From positions 1-64,000 of the forward strand of contig NZ_JACHHX010000009.1 of assembly GCF_014202935.1 (NCBI RefSeq): a DNA stretch of 64,000 nucleotides, read 5' to 3'. Each line of letters begins with the position of its first letter. Positions within the stretch are counted from its first letter, which is position 1. A model generated the notes under the pieces. It saw only the letters and a list, made by a program, of their open reading frames with translations. It ran no database searches and was not told the origin of the DNA. The stretch is from Rehaibacterium terrae. Lineage in GTDB: Bacteria; Pseudomonadota; Gammaproteobacteria; Xanthomonadales; Xanthomonadaceae. Below, in pieces: positions 10,222 to 17,239 of this stretch. The position numbers and the translations under genes are program-made.

Positions 10222-10782
10222 GTGGCGGCTGAGGCGCACGAAAGCCACAAGCTGGAAAAGCTGTGCCGCAACATCACGCGCCCGGCGATCAGTGAGCAGC
10301 GACTATCAATCTCGCTGCAGGGCCGGGTGCGTTAGGCGCTCAAGACGCCGTGGCGCAACGGCACCACACACGTGGCGTTCGAGCCGGTGGAGTTCATCAG
10401 CAAACTGGCGGCGCTGATCCCACCGCCGCGCGCGCACCTGACCCGCTTCCACGGCATCTTTGCCCCGAACGCGAACTTGCGCGCGCAACTCACGCCCGCG
10501 CATCGCGGCAAAGGCTGCAATGCGGCGAGTGAAGCCACCAACCCGGATGACCGAACGCCCGACGAGAAACGCCGCGCGATGACCTGGGCGCAACGGCTCA
10601 AGCGCGTCTTCGGTATCGACATGGAAACCTGCGTCCACTGCGGCAGCCAGGTGAAGATCGTCGCCAGCGTCGAAGAGCCGCAGGCCATCCGCGCCATCCT
10701 CGACCATTTCGAGAAGCACGGCGCGCTGGAGCAGGCGCACTGCCGCCCCCGACCGCGCGGGCCGCCGGCGGCGGCCGTGTAA
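10222..10782 (+). pseudogene. IS91-family transposase, C-terminal fragment with in-frame stop
   Basis: The frame contains EAHESHKLEKLCRNITRPAI, LKTPWRNGTTHVAFEPVEF, LTRFHGIFAPNANLR and MTWAQRLKRVFGIDMETC, followed by CVHCG. These are typical of the C-terminal part of IS91-type rolling-circle (Y2) transposases. A TAG at 10333-10335 replaces the usual tyrosine codon before LKTPW, and the catalytic N-terminal part is absent. It is fused head-to-tail with the IS1595 fragment, showing nested insertion or deletion. Confidence 0.85.
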
Positions 10783-10998
10783 TCGCCAACTCGTCCCAAC
10801 TCGTTTGATGCGGCGACCAGCACCAGCCGCATGGCTGCGCTCGGCCGGCTGTCGGGAATTGGCGCGAAACGGCCGTGGCTTGCGAAGCAGCGGGTCCGCG
10901 TCGCGCCGGAATCCCCCCTTGCGAGCGTCCGGTCCGCGCCCGAACCGGCGCTTGCGCGCCCCCGCCTACCCGACAGACTGCCCGAAAAGAGCGTTTGA
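10753..10998 (+). repeat. IS91-type element 3' end, copy 1
   Basis: About 245 bases from the transposase stop outward to the sequence GCGTTTGAA are nearly identical to 15093-15340. The shared block begins in the last transposase codons and ends about 20 bases before tRNA-Arg. It is probably the terminal (terIS-like) end of the element. The GAAC at its outer edge fits the target preference reported for IS91, but this is only suggestive. Confidence 0.75.
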
Positions 10999-11018
10999 AC
11001 TACCTGTACTCATACTTC

Positions 11019-11095
11019 GCGCCCGTAGCTCACCCGGATGGAGTAGTGGCTTCCGAAGCCATTGATCGGGGGTTCGAATCCCTCCGGGCGCGCCA
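11019..11095 (+). tRNA. tRNA-Arg (anticodon CCG)
   Basis: The 77-base sequence folds as a cloverleaf. It has a GCGCCCG/CGGGCGC acceptor stem, anticodon loop TTCCGAA (anticodon CCG, reading CGG), T arm GGTTCGAATCC and an encoded CCA end. It sits just after an IS91-type terminus and just before a Rho-independent-type hairpin. The IS end has probably replaced its native upstream region, yet the tRNA itself looks intact. Confidence 0.95.
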
Positions 11096-11115
11096 ATCCC
11101 AGGGTGTCAAACGCA

Positions 11116-11146
11116 GAACGGGTGCCCTCGCGAGCGCCCGTTCTTC
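11116..11146 (+). terminator. Terminator after tRNA-Arg
   Basis: A ten-base stem pairs GAACGGGTGC with GCGCCCGTTC (one G-T wobble-type pairing), followed by TTCTT. It lies 20 bases after the tRNA. Confidence 0.7.
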
Positions 11147-11289
11147 ATGCCCGGATCATGGCCGGGCTTACCACTGGGCGCGCAGGAAGCCATGGGGCAG
11201 CAGGTTTGGGCAGGCTTGCGTTTCGCCGATGAGGCGTTTTTGCTTCCGGTTAGACTGGGCCAGCCGGCCCTCCGGCAGACCGTGAGGAC

Positions 11290-14200
11290 ATGTGGATGAG
11301 GCGAGTGCAAGGGAGAGGGATGGGAGGCGCGGGTCGTCTTCTTGTCGCGTTCCTGCTCTTGCTGCTCGCCGCCATGCCGCTGGCTTTCGCTGGCCTGCCA
11401 TCCACGCCGGCCCTTTCCGCTTCCGCTGGCTTCGAGCGGGTGGGCGACCCGGTCAGCGTGCCGGATGGTGTGGTCACCTCGCTGGCCGAGGATCACAACG
11501 GCCTGCTCTGGATCGGCACCATGGATGGCCTGGTGCGCTTCGATGGGGTGGATTTCCAGCGCTTCCGCCGCGGTGAACCGGGTGTCGAAGGCCTGAGCGG
11601 CAATCTGGTGCGTGCCCTCCTGGTGGATTCCCGCAACCGACTCTGGGTAGGGACCGAGGCCGATGGTGTCTCCGTGCTCGACCCCGACACCGGCCGCTTC
11701 ACCGCGATGCATACCGGTTTGCAGCCTGGCACGGCCTCAGCCGTGCGGGCCTTGGCTGAGGATGCGGAGGGCCGGATCTGGCTGGGAACGACCGGCGAGG
11801 GCCTGCTGTCGGTGCGTCCCGATGGGGTGGTTCAGCGGCTGATGGCCGATGACGATGCCGGCGATGGGCTGCGCGACGATCGCATCGCGGCACTGGCAGC
11901 CGCGCCGGATGGCAGCCTGTGGATCGGCACCTGGCAGGGGCTGGCGCGTTTGCGCCCTGGTCAGGAGCGGCCCGAGTCAGTGCCGCTGGTGGATGCCGCC
12001 GGACGCGCGGTGAAAGCCGACCGCATCCGTGGCCTGTCCGTGGCTCCGGACGGCAGCGTCTGGGTGGGTGCACAACGCACCGGCACGGTGCGCCTGGCTC
12101 CGGATGGCCGTGGTGGCTGGCAGGCCGAGCGTCTCACGGAAGCGGTGCTGCTCTCGGCGCTGGCGCCCAGCGATGGCACGTTTTGGCTGGCCCATGTCGG
12201 CGGCATCGAAGTGTTCGATCTCGCCACCCGGAAACTGCTGGCCAGCCACCGCCACCGTCCGGAAGACCCGCGCAGCCTGGCCAATGCGGAGATCCGGGCC
12301 CTGCAGCAGGATCGAGCGGGCTGGGTGTGGGTGGGGACTTTCGGCGGCGGGCTGCAGCGCAGCAACCCGCTGAACCGCGCCCTGCTGTCCCGGCGCATCG
12401 ATCTTGCCGCAGATGCGCCGCTACGCAGCCTGAGTGTGGTGGCCCTGGCTGCTGCCAGGGATGGCGGCTTCTGGGCCGGAGTGGCGAATGAAGACGTGGT
12501 GCGCTTCGATACCGGCTTGCGCATCGTGGAGCGCCTGGGCCCGGCGCTGGAGCAGGCGAGCCGGCTGCCCTCGGCCCTGCTCGAGGATTCCATGGGCGGC
12601 CTGTGGCTGGCCACCGACCGCGGGCTGTTCCATCGCCGGCCCGGGGCCACGCACCTGCGTCCGGTACTGGCCGAGCGTTTTCCCGAAGCCACCACCACCC
12701 GGCGCCTGGTGGCCGATGACGCAGGCGGGCTGTGGATTGCCACCGGCGACGGCCTGTTCCACCTCGATGCCGAAGACCGTCTCCGGCGGATGCAACGGGC
12801 AGACAGCAGGACTGCCGGGGCTACGGTGAACGCCATCGAGCGGGCCGATGGTCCGGGCGAGTGGTGGGTGGGCACCAGTGTCGGGCTGTTTCGCCTCGAG
12901 GCTGGCTCTGGCCTGCTCTGGCCGCTGGAACTGCGCCTGGCGGATGGCCGGGTGCCGCCCTCGCGCAATGTGCTCGGTCTGGGACGCGATGGCCGTGGCG
13001 GTTGGTGGATCGATGCCGACGGCCTGCTGCGGGTGGACGTGGTCGAGGGGAACGTCGTGACCGTGGACCCGGTCAGCCAGCGCCTGGGCTTCGGCGAGTC
13101 GGCTTTCGGGGCCAACCTGCTTGCCGACGCCCGCGGCCGGATCTGGACCCAGCGTTTCGTCTACGACCCGGCGCGGGATGCGATGCACCGACTGTATCCG
13201 TCCGATGGCGTCGACATCGGTACCGGCTGGTTTCGTTCCTATGCCCGGCTGAGCGATGGCCGTTTCGTTTTTGGTGGCAACGAGGGCCTGCTGCTGGCAG
13301 ACCCCGGCTTGTTCACGCCGGACGCGCGGCCTCCACCGCTCGTCTGGACCCGGCTCTGGGTGGACGGTGAGCCGCGGCCGATCGGTGCCACCCAGGCGCG
13401 GCTCGATTTGCCGGCCGGCTTCGACAGCCTGGGAATTGCCTTTGCCGGTACCGACCTGGTGGCCGGGCGGCTGGTCCGCTACCGCTACCGGCTCGGTCCG
13501 GAGGGGCCCTGGCGCGAACTGGCGCCGGGCCAGCGCTTCATCGGCTTTGGCCATCGGGCCCCCGGCGGCTGGCGGCTGGAAGTGGAGGTGAGTGACCGCT
13601 CCGGAGCCTGGCAAGGGGAGACGCGGGTGCTCTACCTGACGGTCCCGCCCTTGTGGTGGCAGCGTCCTGTGGTCTGGGGCGGTGGCGTGCTGCTGCTTGC
13701 CGGGCTCCTGTGGGGGCTGGTGCGCTGGCGTACTGCACGCCTGCTGGCAGCCCGCGAGTGGCTGGAGCAACGGGTGAGTGAGCGAACGGCAGCGCTTTCA
13801 GAGGCATTGGCGGCCCTCGCCGAAAAGACCCAGGCCTTGCAGGAGGCCAGCCTCACCGATCCGCTCACCGGCCTGCGCAACCGCCGCTTCCTTGCCGCCG
13901 AGATGCCGGCGGAGCTGGCCCGCAATGTCCGCCTGCGCGAGCGGGTGCCGGCCACGGAGGCGCTCGATCTGGTGCTGCTGCTGATCGACATCGACCGCTT
14001 CAAGGAGGTCAACGACCAGCATGGCCATGCCGCCGGCGATGCCGTGCTGGTGGAGTTCGCCCGCCGCCTGCGCGAGCTGTTCCGCGCTTCCGACCTGCTG
14101 GTGCGCTGGGGCGGCGAGGAGTTCCTGGTGGTGGTGCGCGATGCCCGCCGTGACGAGGCGCCGGAGATCGCCGAGCGTCTGCGTCGCGCGGTGGCGGACA

Positions 14201-14535
14201 CGCCCTTCCTCCTCCCGGATGGGCAGCACCTGCAGCGGACCTGCTGCATCGGTTTTCTCCCCTTGCCCTGGGCTGGGGAGGGCAACCTGACCTGGGACGA
14301 GGCGGTGGCCCTGGCTGACCTGGGGCTGTATGTGGCCAAGCAGTGCGGACGGGATGCCTGGGTGGGCTGGGAGGGAGTGCCGGGGGCTTTACCCCCCAGA
14401 CCGGAAGCCGGCAGCAGTTGGGCCGATGCCGTTTCTGCGGCCATGGCGCAGGGCGAACTCCGGAGTGTGTGCCGCCTGCCACCCGCGGTGGTGCTGGCAG
14501 CGCTGGACAGGCTTTCCGAGCTGGCGCGGAGTTGA
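11290..14535 (+). CDS. Beta-propeller sensor diguanylate cyclase
   Basis: The 1081-residue protein should make cyclic di-GMP in response to a periplasmic cue. A signal peptide or anchor (about 1-34) precedes many Reg_prop propeller blades with the recurrent pattern W(I/V)GT plus G-L, to about residue 720. Then come a Y_Y_Y domain (about 730-785), one membrane helix (about 788-812), a coiled coil, and a GGDEF domain starting at DPLTGLRNRRFL (residue 857). The active-site motif is GGEEF at 941-945. RASD lies five residues before it, matching the product-inhibition I-site RxxD. Both signature motifs are intact, so activity is likely. It has no operon partners and lies between two IS91-type ends. 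Confidence 0.9.
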   Translation: MWMRRVQGRGMGGAGRLLVAFLLLLLAAMPLAFAGLPSTPALSASAGFERVGDPVSVPDGVVTSLAEDHNGLLWIGTMDGLVRFDGVDFQRFRRGEPGVEGLSGNLVRALLVDSRNRLWVGTEADGVSVLDPDTGRFTAMHTGLQPGTASAVRALAEDAEGRIWLGTTGEGLLSVRPDGVVQRLMADDDAGDGLRDDRIAALAAAPDGSLWIGTWQGLARLRPGQERPESVPLVDAAGRAVKADRIRGLSVAPDGSVWVGAQRTGTVRLAPDGRGGWQAERLTEAVLLSALAPSDGTFWLAHVGGIEVFDLATRKLLASHRHRPEDPRSLANAEIRALQQDRAGWVWVGTFGGGLQRSNPLNRALLSRRIDLAADAPLRSLSVVALAAARDGGFWAGVANEDVVRFDTGLRIVERLGPALEQASRLPSALLEDSMGGLWLATDRGLFHRRPGATHLRPVLAERFPEATTTRRLVADDAGGLWIATGDGLFHLDAEDRLRRMQRADSRTAGATVNAIERADGPGEWWVGTSVGLFRLEAGSGLLWPLELRLADGRVPPSRNVLGLGRDGRGGWWIDADGLLRVDVVEGNVVTVDPVSQRLGFGESAFGANLLADARGRIWTQRFVYDPARDAMHRLYPSDGVDIGTGWFRSYARLSDGRFVFGGNEGLLLADPGLFTPDARPPPLVWTRLWVDGEPRPIGATQARLDLPAGFDSLGIAFAGTDLVAGRLVRYRYRLGPEGPWRELAPGQRFIGFGHRAPGGWRLEVEVSDRSGAWQGETRVLYLTVPPLWWQRPVVWGGGVLLLAGLLWGLVRWRTARLLAAREWLEQRVSERTAALSEALAALAEKTQALQEASLTDPLTGLRNRRFLAAEMPAELARNVRLRERVPATEALDLVLLLIDIDRFKEVNDQHGHAAGDAVLVEFARRLRELFRASDLLVRWGGEEFLVVVRDARRDEAPEIAERLRRAVADTPFLLPDGQHLQRTCCIGFLPLPWAGEGNLTWDEAVALADLGLYVAKQCGRDAWVGWEGVPGALPPRPEAGSSWADAVSAAMAQGELRSVCRLPPAVVLAALDRLSELARS

Positions 14536-14553
14536 AGAAGGCCCTGGCTGGCT

Positions 14554-14905
14554 TCAGGCGCCAGCACCTGCCGCGGGCCCGCCCAGGGCTGCCGTGAGCC
14601 GCTCGAACAGGCCGCCGCTGCGCCGTACCGGCCTTTCGATGCCGGCGCGCAGCACCGCTTCGCTGGCGTGCAGGGTGAGTGCGTGGCGGGCCCGCGAGGC
14701 GGCGGTGTAGAGCAGCTCGCGCGAGTGCAGCGGGTGCTGGGGGTCGTCCGGCAGCAGTACGGCCACCGTCCCGTATTCCGAGCCCTGGCTCTTGTGCACG
14801 GTCAGCGCGCAGGCCGGGGCATGCGCCGGCAGGGCGCCCAGGGGGAAGGCGCGCGGGCCGTCTGCGGTGTCGAACCAGGCCCGCAGGCCGGCCATCGGCA
14901 TCGAG
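14554..14905 (-). pseudogene. recD: RecD (exonuclease V alpha) C-terminal relic
   Basis: The minus frame holds [31 protein letters not shown], and [18 protein letters not shown]. These are the final helicase motifs of RecD, the 5'-3' helicase subunit of RecBCD. The natural C-terminus and stop are present, but only about 115 of roughly 600-700 residues remain. The break falls at about 14906 where an IS91-type remnant begins. It cannot encode a helicase. No recB or recC is in the window. Confidence 0.8.
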
Positions 14906-14921
14906 GAGGCAGAGGCCAACA

Positions 14922-15122
14922 TCACCTACGCGTTCAAGACGCCGTGGCGCAACGGCACCACGCACGTGGAGTTCGAGCCGGTGGACTTGATGGCGCACAT
15001 CCCTGTGCGCCACCCTGCGGGCGACCTGCGGTCGTCCAAATCGGCAATCCTGCCGATTTGTCATCGCCAAGCTGGCGGCACTGGTTCCGCCGCCGCGCGG
15101 GCCACCGGTCGTGGCCGTGTAA
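14922..15122 (+). pseudogene. IS91-family transposase remnant, copy 2
   Basis: The frame begins [20 protein letters not shown], matching the other IS91-type copy at 10336-10390. It is then interrupted by a palindrome-rich insert and resumes as KLAALVPPPRG before ending PPVVAV at 15120-15122. The two halves are in different frames. Compared with copy 1, the zinc-finger-like CVHCG segment has been deleted. The orientation is the same as copy 1. Confidence 0.8.
14992..15060. repeat. Three adjacent hairpins inserted in IS91 remnant
   Basis: GGCGCAC pairs with GTGCGCC (14992-15011), CGACC with GGTCG (about 15022-15034), and CAAATCGGCA with TGCCGATTTG (15037-15060). The block is absent from copy 1, so it is an insertion. 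It resembles a REP-type or miniature palindromic element, but no family could be assigned. Confidence 0.55.
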
Positions 15123-15340
15123 TCGCCAACTCGTCCCAACTCGTTTGATGCGGCGACCAGCACCAGCCGCATGGCTGCGCTCGGCCGGCTGTCGGGAATT
15201 GGCGCGAAACGGCCGTGGATGGCGAGGGAGCGGGTCCGCGTTACGCCGAAATCCCCTTTGCGAGCGTCCGGTTCGCGCCCGAGCCGGCGCTTGCGTGACC
15301 CCCCGCCTACCCGACAGACTGTCGAGAAAGGGCGTTTGAA
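15093..15340 (+). repeat. IS91-type element 3' end, copy 2
   Basis: This block is nearly identical to 10753-10998, ending at GGCGTTTGAA. A small orphan gene begins 15 bases beyond it. Together the two copies bracket tRNA-Arg, the diguanylate cyclase and the recD relic in direct orientation. Confidence 0.75.
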
Positions 15341-15355
15341 TTTCCCATACCCCCA

Positions 15356-15577
15356 ATGAACATGACCATCAAGATCGACCCCCGCCTCGCCGAATGCCTG
15401 AAGCGGGGCAACCCTGGACTGTCGCTGGTGGAGGTGATCCACCGGGCCATCGGCCGCGAGGCAGTGCGCTGCGGCGTCCTGGAGATGGAGCCTCTCCCCG
15501 AGGTCGTCATCCCGGACGACGCCGTGCCAATGACCCCACAAGGGGTCGCTGCGCTCAAGGCAGCGGCGGGCTTGTAG
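15356..15577 (+). CDS. Small hypothetical protein (73 aa)
   Basis: The 73-residue product starts MNMTIKIDPRLAECLKRGNP, then a short amphipathic stretch (LSLVEVIHRAIGREAVRCGV), and ends in a proline- and acid-rich tail. It is not a family I recognise. It has no signal peptide or membrane segment. A strong terminator follows immediately, which supports a real transcript. The region before the start comes from the IS91 end and has no good ribosome site, so the start (15356 or 15362) is uncertain. Confidence 0.45.
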   Translation: MNMTIKIDPRLAECLKRGNPGLSLVEVIHRAIGREAVRCGVLEMEPLPEVVIPDDAVPMTPQGVAALKAAAGL

Positions 15578-15585
15578 CAGATGCG

Positions 15586-15615
15586 AAAAACCCGGCCACA
15601 AGGCCGGGTTTTCTT
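15586..15615 (+). terminator. Terminator after the small gene
   Basis: The stem AACCCGGCC / GGCCGGGTT is flanked by A-run and TTTTCTTT. It can act for the plus-strand gene and possibly in both directions. A second GC-rich hairpin (GGTGCGCCCG/CGGGCGCACC, about 15617-15639) follows. Confidence 0.8.
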
Positions 15616-15640
15616 TGGTGCGCCCGGCACGGGCGCACCA

Positions 15641-15674
15641 AAAGCAAAGGCCCGCCAGACGGCGGGCCTTTGCT
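15641..15674 (-). terminator. Terminator after tRNA-Thr
   Basis: Read on the minus strand, a 13-base stem (GCAAAGGCCCGCC/GGCGGGCCTTTGC) is followed by TTTT. It starts 8 bases after the tRNA. Confidence 0.85.
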
Positions 15675-15680
15675 TGCGGC

Positions 15681-15756
15681 TGGTGCCGGAAACAGGAGTC
15701 GAACCTGCGACCTACGCATTACGAATGCGCCGCTCTACCAACTGAGCTATTCCGGC
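15681..15756 (-). tRNA. tRNA-Thr (anticodon CGT)
   Basis: The minus strand folds as a 76-base cloverleaf with a GCCGGAA acceptor stem, D arm TAGCTCAGTTGGTAGAGC, anticodon CGT (reading ACG), T arm GGTTCGACTCC and encoded CCA. It closely resembles enterobacterial thrW. A promoter overlaps the end of ispH, and a strong terminator follows. Confidence 0.96.
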
Positions 15757-15766
15757 GAAGGGCGGA

Positions 15767-15795
15767 ATTCTAGGCCCGCCCCCGAAGCGGGTCAA
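15767..15795 (-). promoter_or_regulatory. Sigma-70 promoter for tRNA-Thr
   Basis: On the minus strand TTGACC (15795-15790) and TAGAAT (15772-15767) are separated by exactly 17 bases, about ten bases upstream of the tRNA. The -35 overlaps the ispH stop region. Confidence 0.7.
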
Positions 15796-16751
15796 TTCAC
15801 CAGGCTGATGCGCAGCTCCTTGGGCAGGGCGAAGACCATGTCCTCGGGCTTGCCGTCGAGGTCGCGCACGGCACCGGCGCCGAGCTGCTGCAGGCGGGAA
15901 ATCACGCCCTGCACCAGCACCTCGGGGGCGGAGGCGCCGGCGGTCACGCCGATCGCGCGTTTGCCCTCCAGCCAGCGCGGGTCGATGTGCTCGGCACCGT
16001 CGATCAGGTGCGCCTGCACCCCCTCGCGCTCGGCCAGCTCACGCAGGCGGTTGGAGTTGGAGCTGTTCTTCGAGCCGACCACCAGCACCAGGTCGCACTG
16101 CCCGGCCAGCACGCGCACCGCGTCCTGGCGGTTCTGGGTGGCGTAGCAGATGTCGTCGTTCTTCGGCCCCTGGATCGCCGGGAACCTGGCCTTGAGCGCC
16201 TCGATGATGCCGCGGGTATCGTCCACCGACAGCGTGGTCTGGGTGGTGTAGGCGAGATTGTCCGGCTGCGCCACCTCCAGGGCGGCGACGTCGTCGAGAT
16301 CCTCGACCAGATAGATGCGGCCCCCGCCCGACTGCGCATCCCACTGCCCCATCGTGCCCTCGACCTCGGGGTGGCCGGCATGGCCGATCAGCACCATGTC
16401 GCGGCCGGCGCGGCACTGGCGGGCGACCTCCAGGTGCACCTTAGTCACCAGCGGGCAGGTGGCGTCGAACACCTTCAGGCCACGGCGCGCGGCTTCCCGG
16501 CGCACCGCCTGCGACACGCCGTGGGCGGAGAAGATGACCGTGGCGCCATCGGGCACTTCGTCCAGTTCCTCGACGAAGATCGCGCCGCGCTGCCTGAGGT
16601 CGTCGACCACGAAGCGGTTGTGGACGACCTCGTGACGCACGTAGATCGGCGCGCCGAGCGTCTCGATGGCGCGCTTGACGATCTCGATGGCGCGGTCGAC
16701 GCCGGCGCAGAAGCCGCGGGGGTTGGCGAGCAGGATGTCCATGCCGCTCAT
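15792..16751 (-). CDS. ispH: 4-hydroxy-3-methylbut-2-enyl diphosphate reductase
   Basis: IspH is the last enzyme of the MEP isoprenoid pathway, reducing HMBPP to IPP and DMAPP with a [4Fe-4S] cluster. The 319-residue product has the three cluster cysteines in NPRGFCAG (Cys15), DATCPLV and ICYATQNRQ. The substrate motif SSNSNRL is also present. Its start overlaps the lspA stop in ATGA, so the two are probably translationally coupled. A second ATG three codons on (MDILL) is possible. Confidence 0.96.
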   Translation of the reverse strand: MSGMDILLANPRGFCAGVDRAIEIVKRAIETLGAPIYVRHEVVHNRFVVDDLRQRGAIFVEELDEVPDGATVIFSAHGVSQAVRREAARRGLKVFDATCPLVTKVHLEVARQCRAGRDMVLIGHAGHPEVEGTMGQWDAQSGGGRIYLVEDLDDVAALEVAQPDNLAYTTQTTLSVDDTRGIIEALKARFPAIQGPKNDDICYATQNRQDAVRVLAGQCDLVLVVGSKNSSNSNRLRELAEREGVQAHLIDGAEHIDPRWLEGKRAIGVTAGASAPEVLVQGVISRLQQLGAGAVRDLDGKPEDMVFALPKELRISLVN

Positions 16752-17239
16752 TGTCCTCCTTTGCGCGGTATCAGGCCGAACAGGGCGATGCCGATGGCGC
16801 CGGCGACGATGGCGGCATCGGCCAGGTTGAAGGCCGGCCAGTGCCAGCCGGCGTAATGCCAGTCGACGAAATCGACCACATGGCCCCAGCGCAGACGGTC
16901 GTGCAGATTGCCGAGCGCGCCGCCGATCACCAGCGCGAACGGCAGCGCCGTGCGCCAGTCGCCGCGCGGGGTGCGCGCCAGCCAGAACACGAGCAGGCTG
17001 CTGATGCCGACCGCCAGCACGGTGAACAGCCACCGCTGCCAGCCACCGGCACCGGCCAGGAAGCTGAACGCCGCGCCGGTGTTGAAAGTCAGCGTCCAGT
17101 TCCAGAGGCCGTCGATGAACGGCACCGGGCGGTGGTACTCCAGATGCGCCAGCGCCAGGTGCTTGGTCCACAGGTCCAGCGCGATCACCAGCGCGGACAG
17201 CGACAGCCAGGGCAATGCGTTGGGTTTTGCCATCTTCAT
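16748..17239 (-). CDS. lspA: Lipoprotein signal peptidase
   Basis: LspA is the inner-membrane aspartic protease that cleaves prolipoprotein signal peptides. The 163-residue protein has four membrane segments and the catalytic aspartates in GNLHDRL and FNLADAAI. The start at 17239 forms an ATGA overlap with the ileS stop. An alternative ATG lies two codons downstream. Confidence 0.96.
   Translation of the reverse strand: MKMAKPNALPWLSLSALVIALDLWTKHLALAHLEYHRPVPFIDGLWNWTLTFNTGAAFSFLAGAGGWQRWLFTVLAVGISSLLVFWLARTPRGDWRTALPFALVIGGALGNLHDRLRWGHVVDFVDWHYAGWHWPAFNLADAAIVAGAIGIALFGLIPRKGGQ

Noticed and set aside
9755-10782. An active transposon
   Set aside because: Both transposases lack their N-terminal catalytic parts, and the IS91 frame has an internal stop.
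10954-11018. Sigma-70 promoter for tRNA-Arg
   Set aside because: TTGAAC is present at the IS91 edge but no -10 lies at a 16-18 base spacing.
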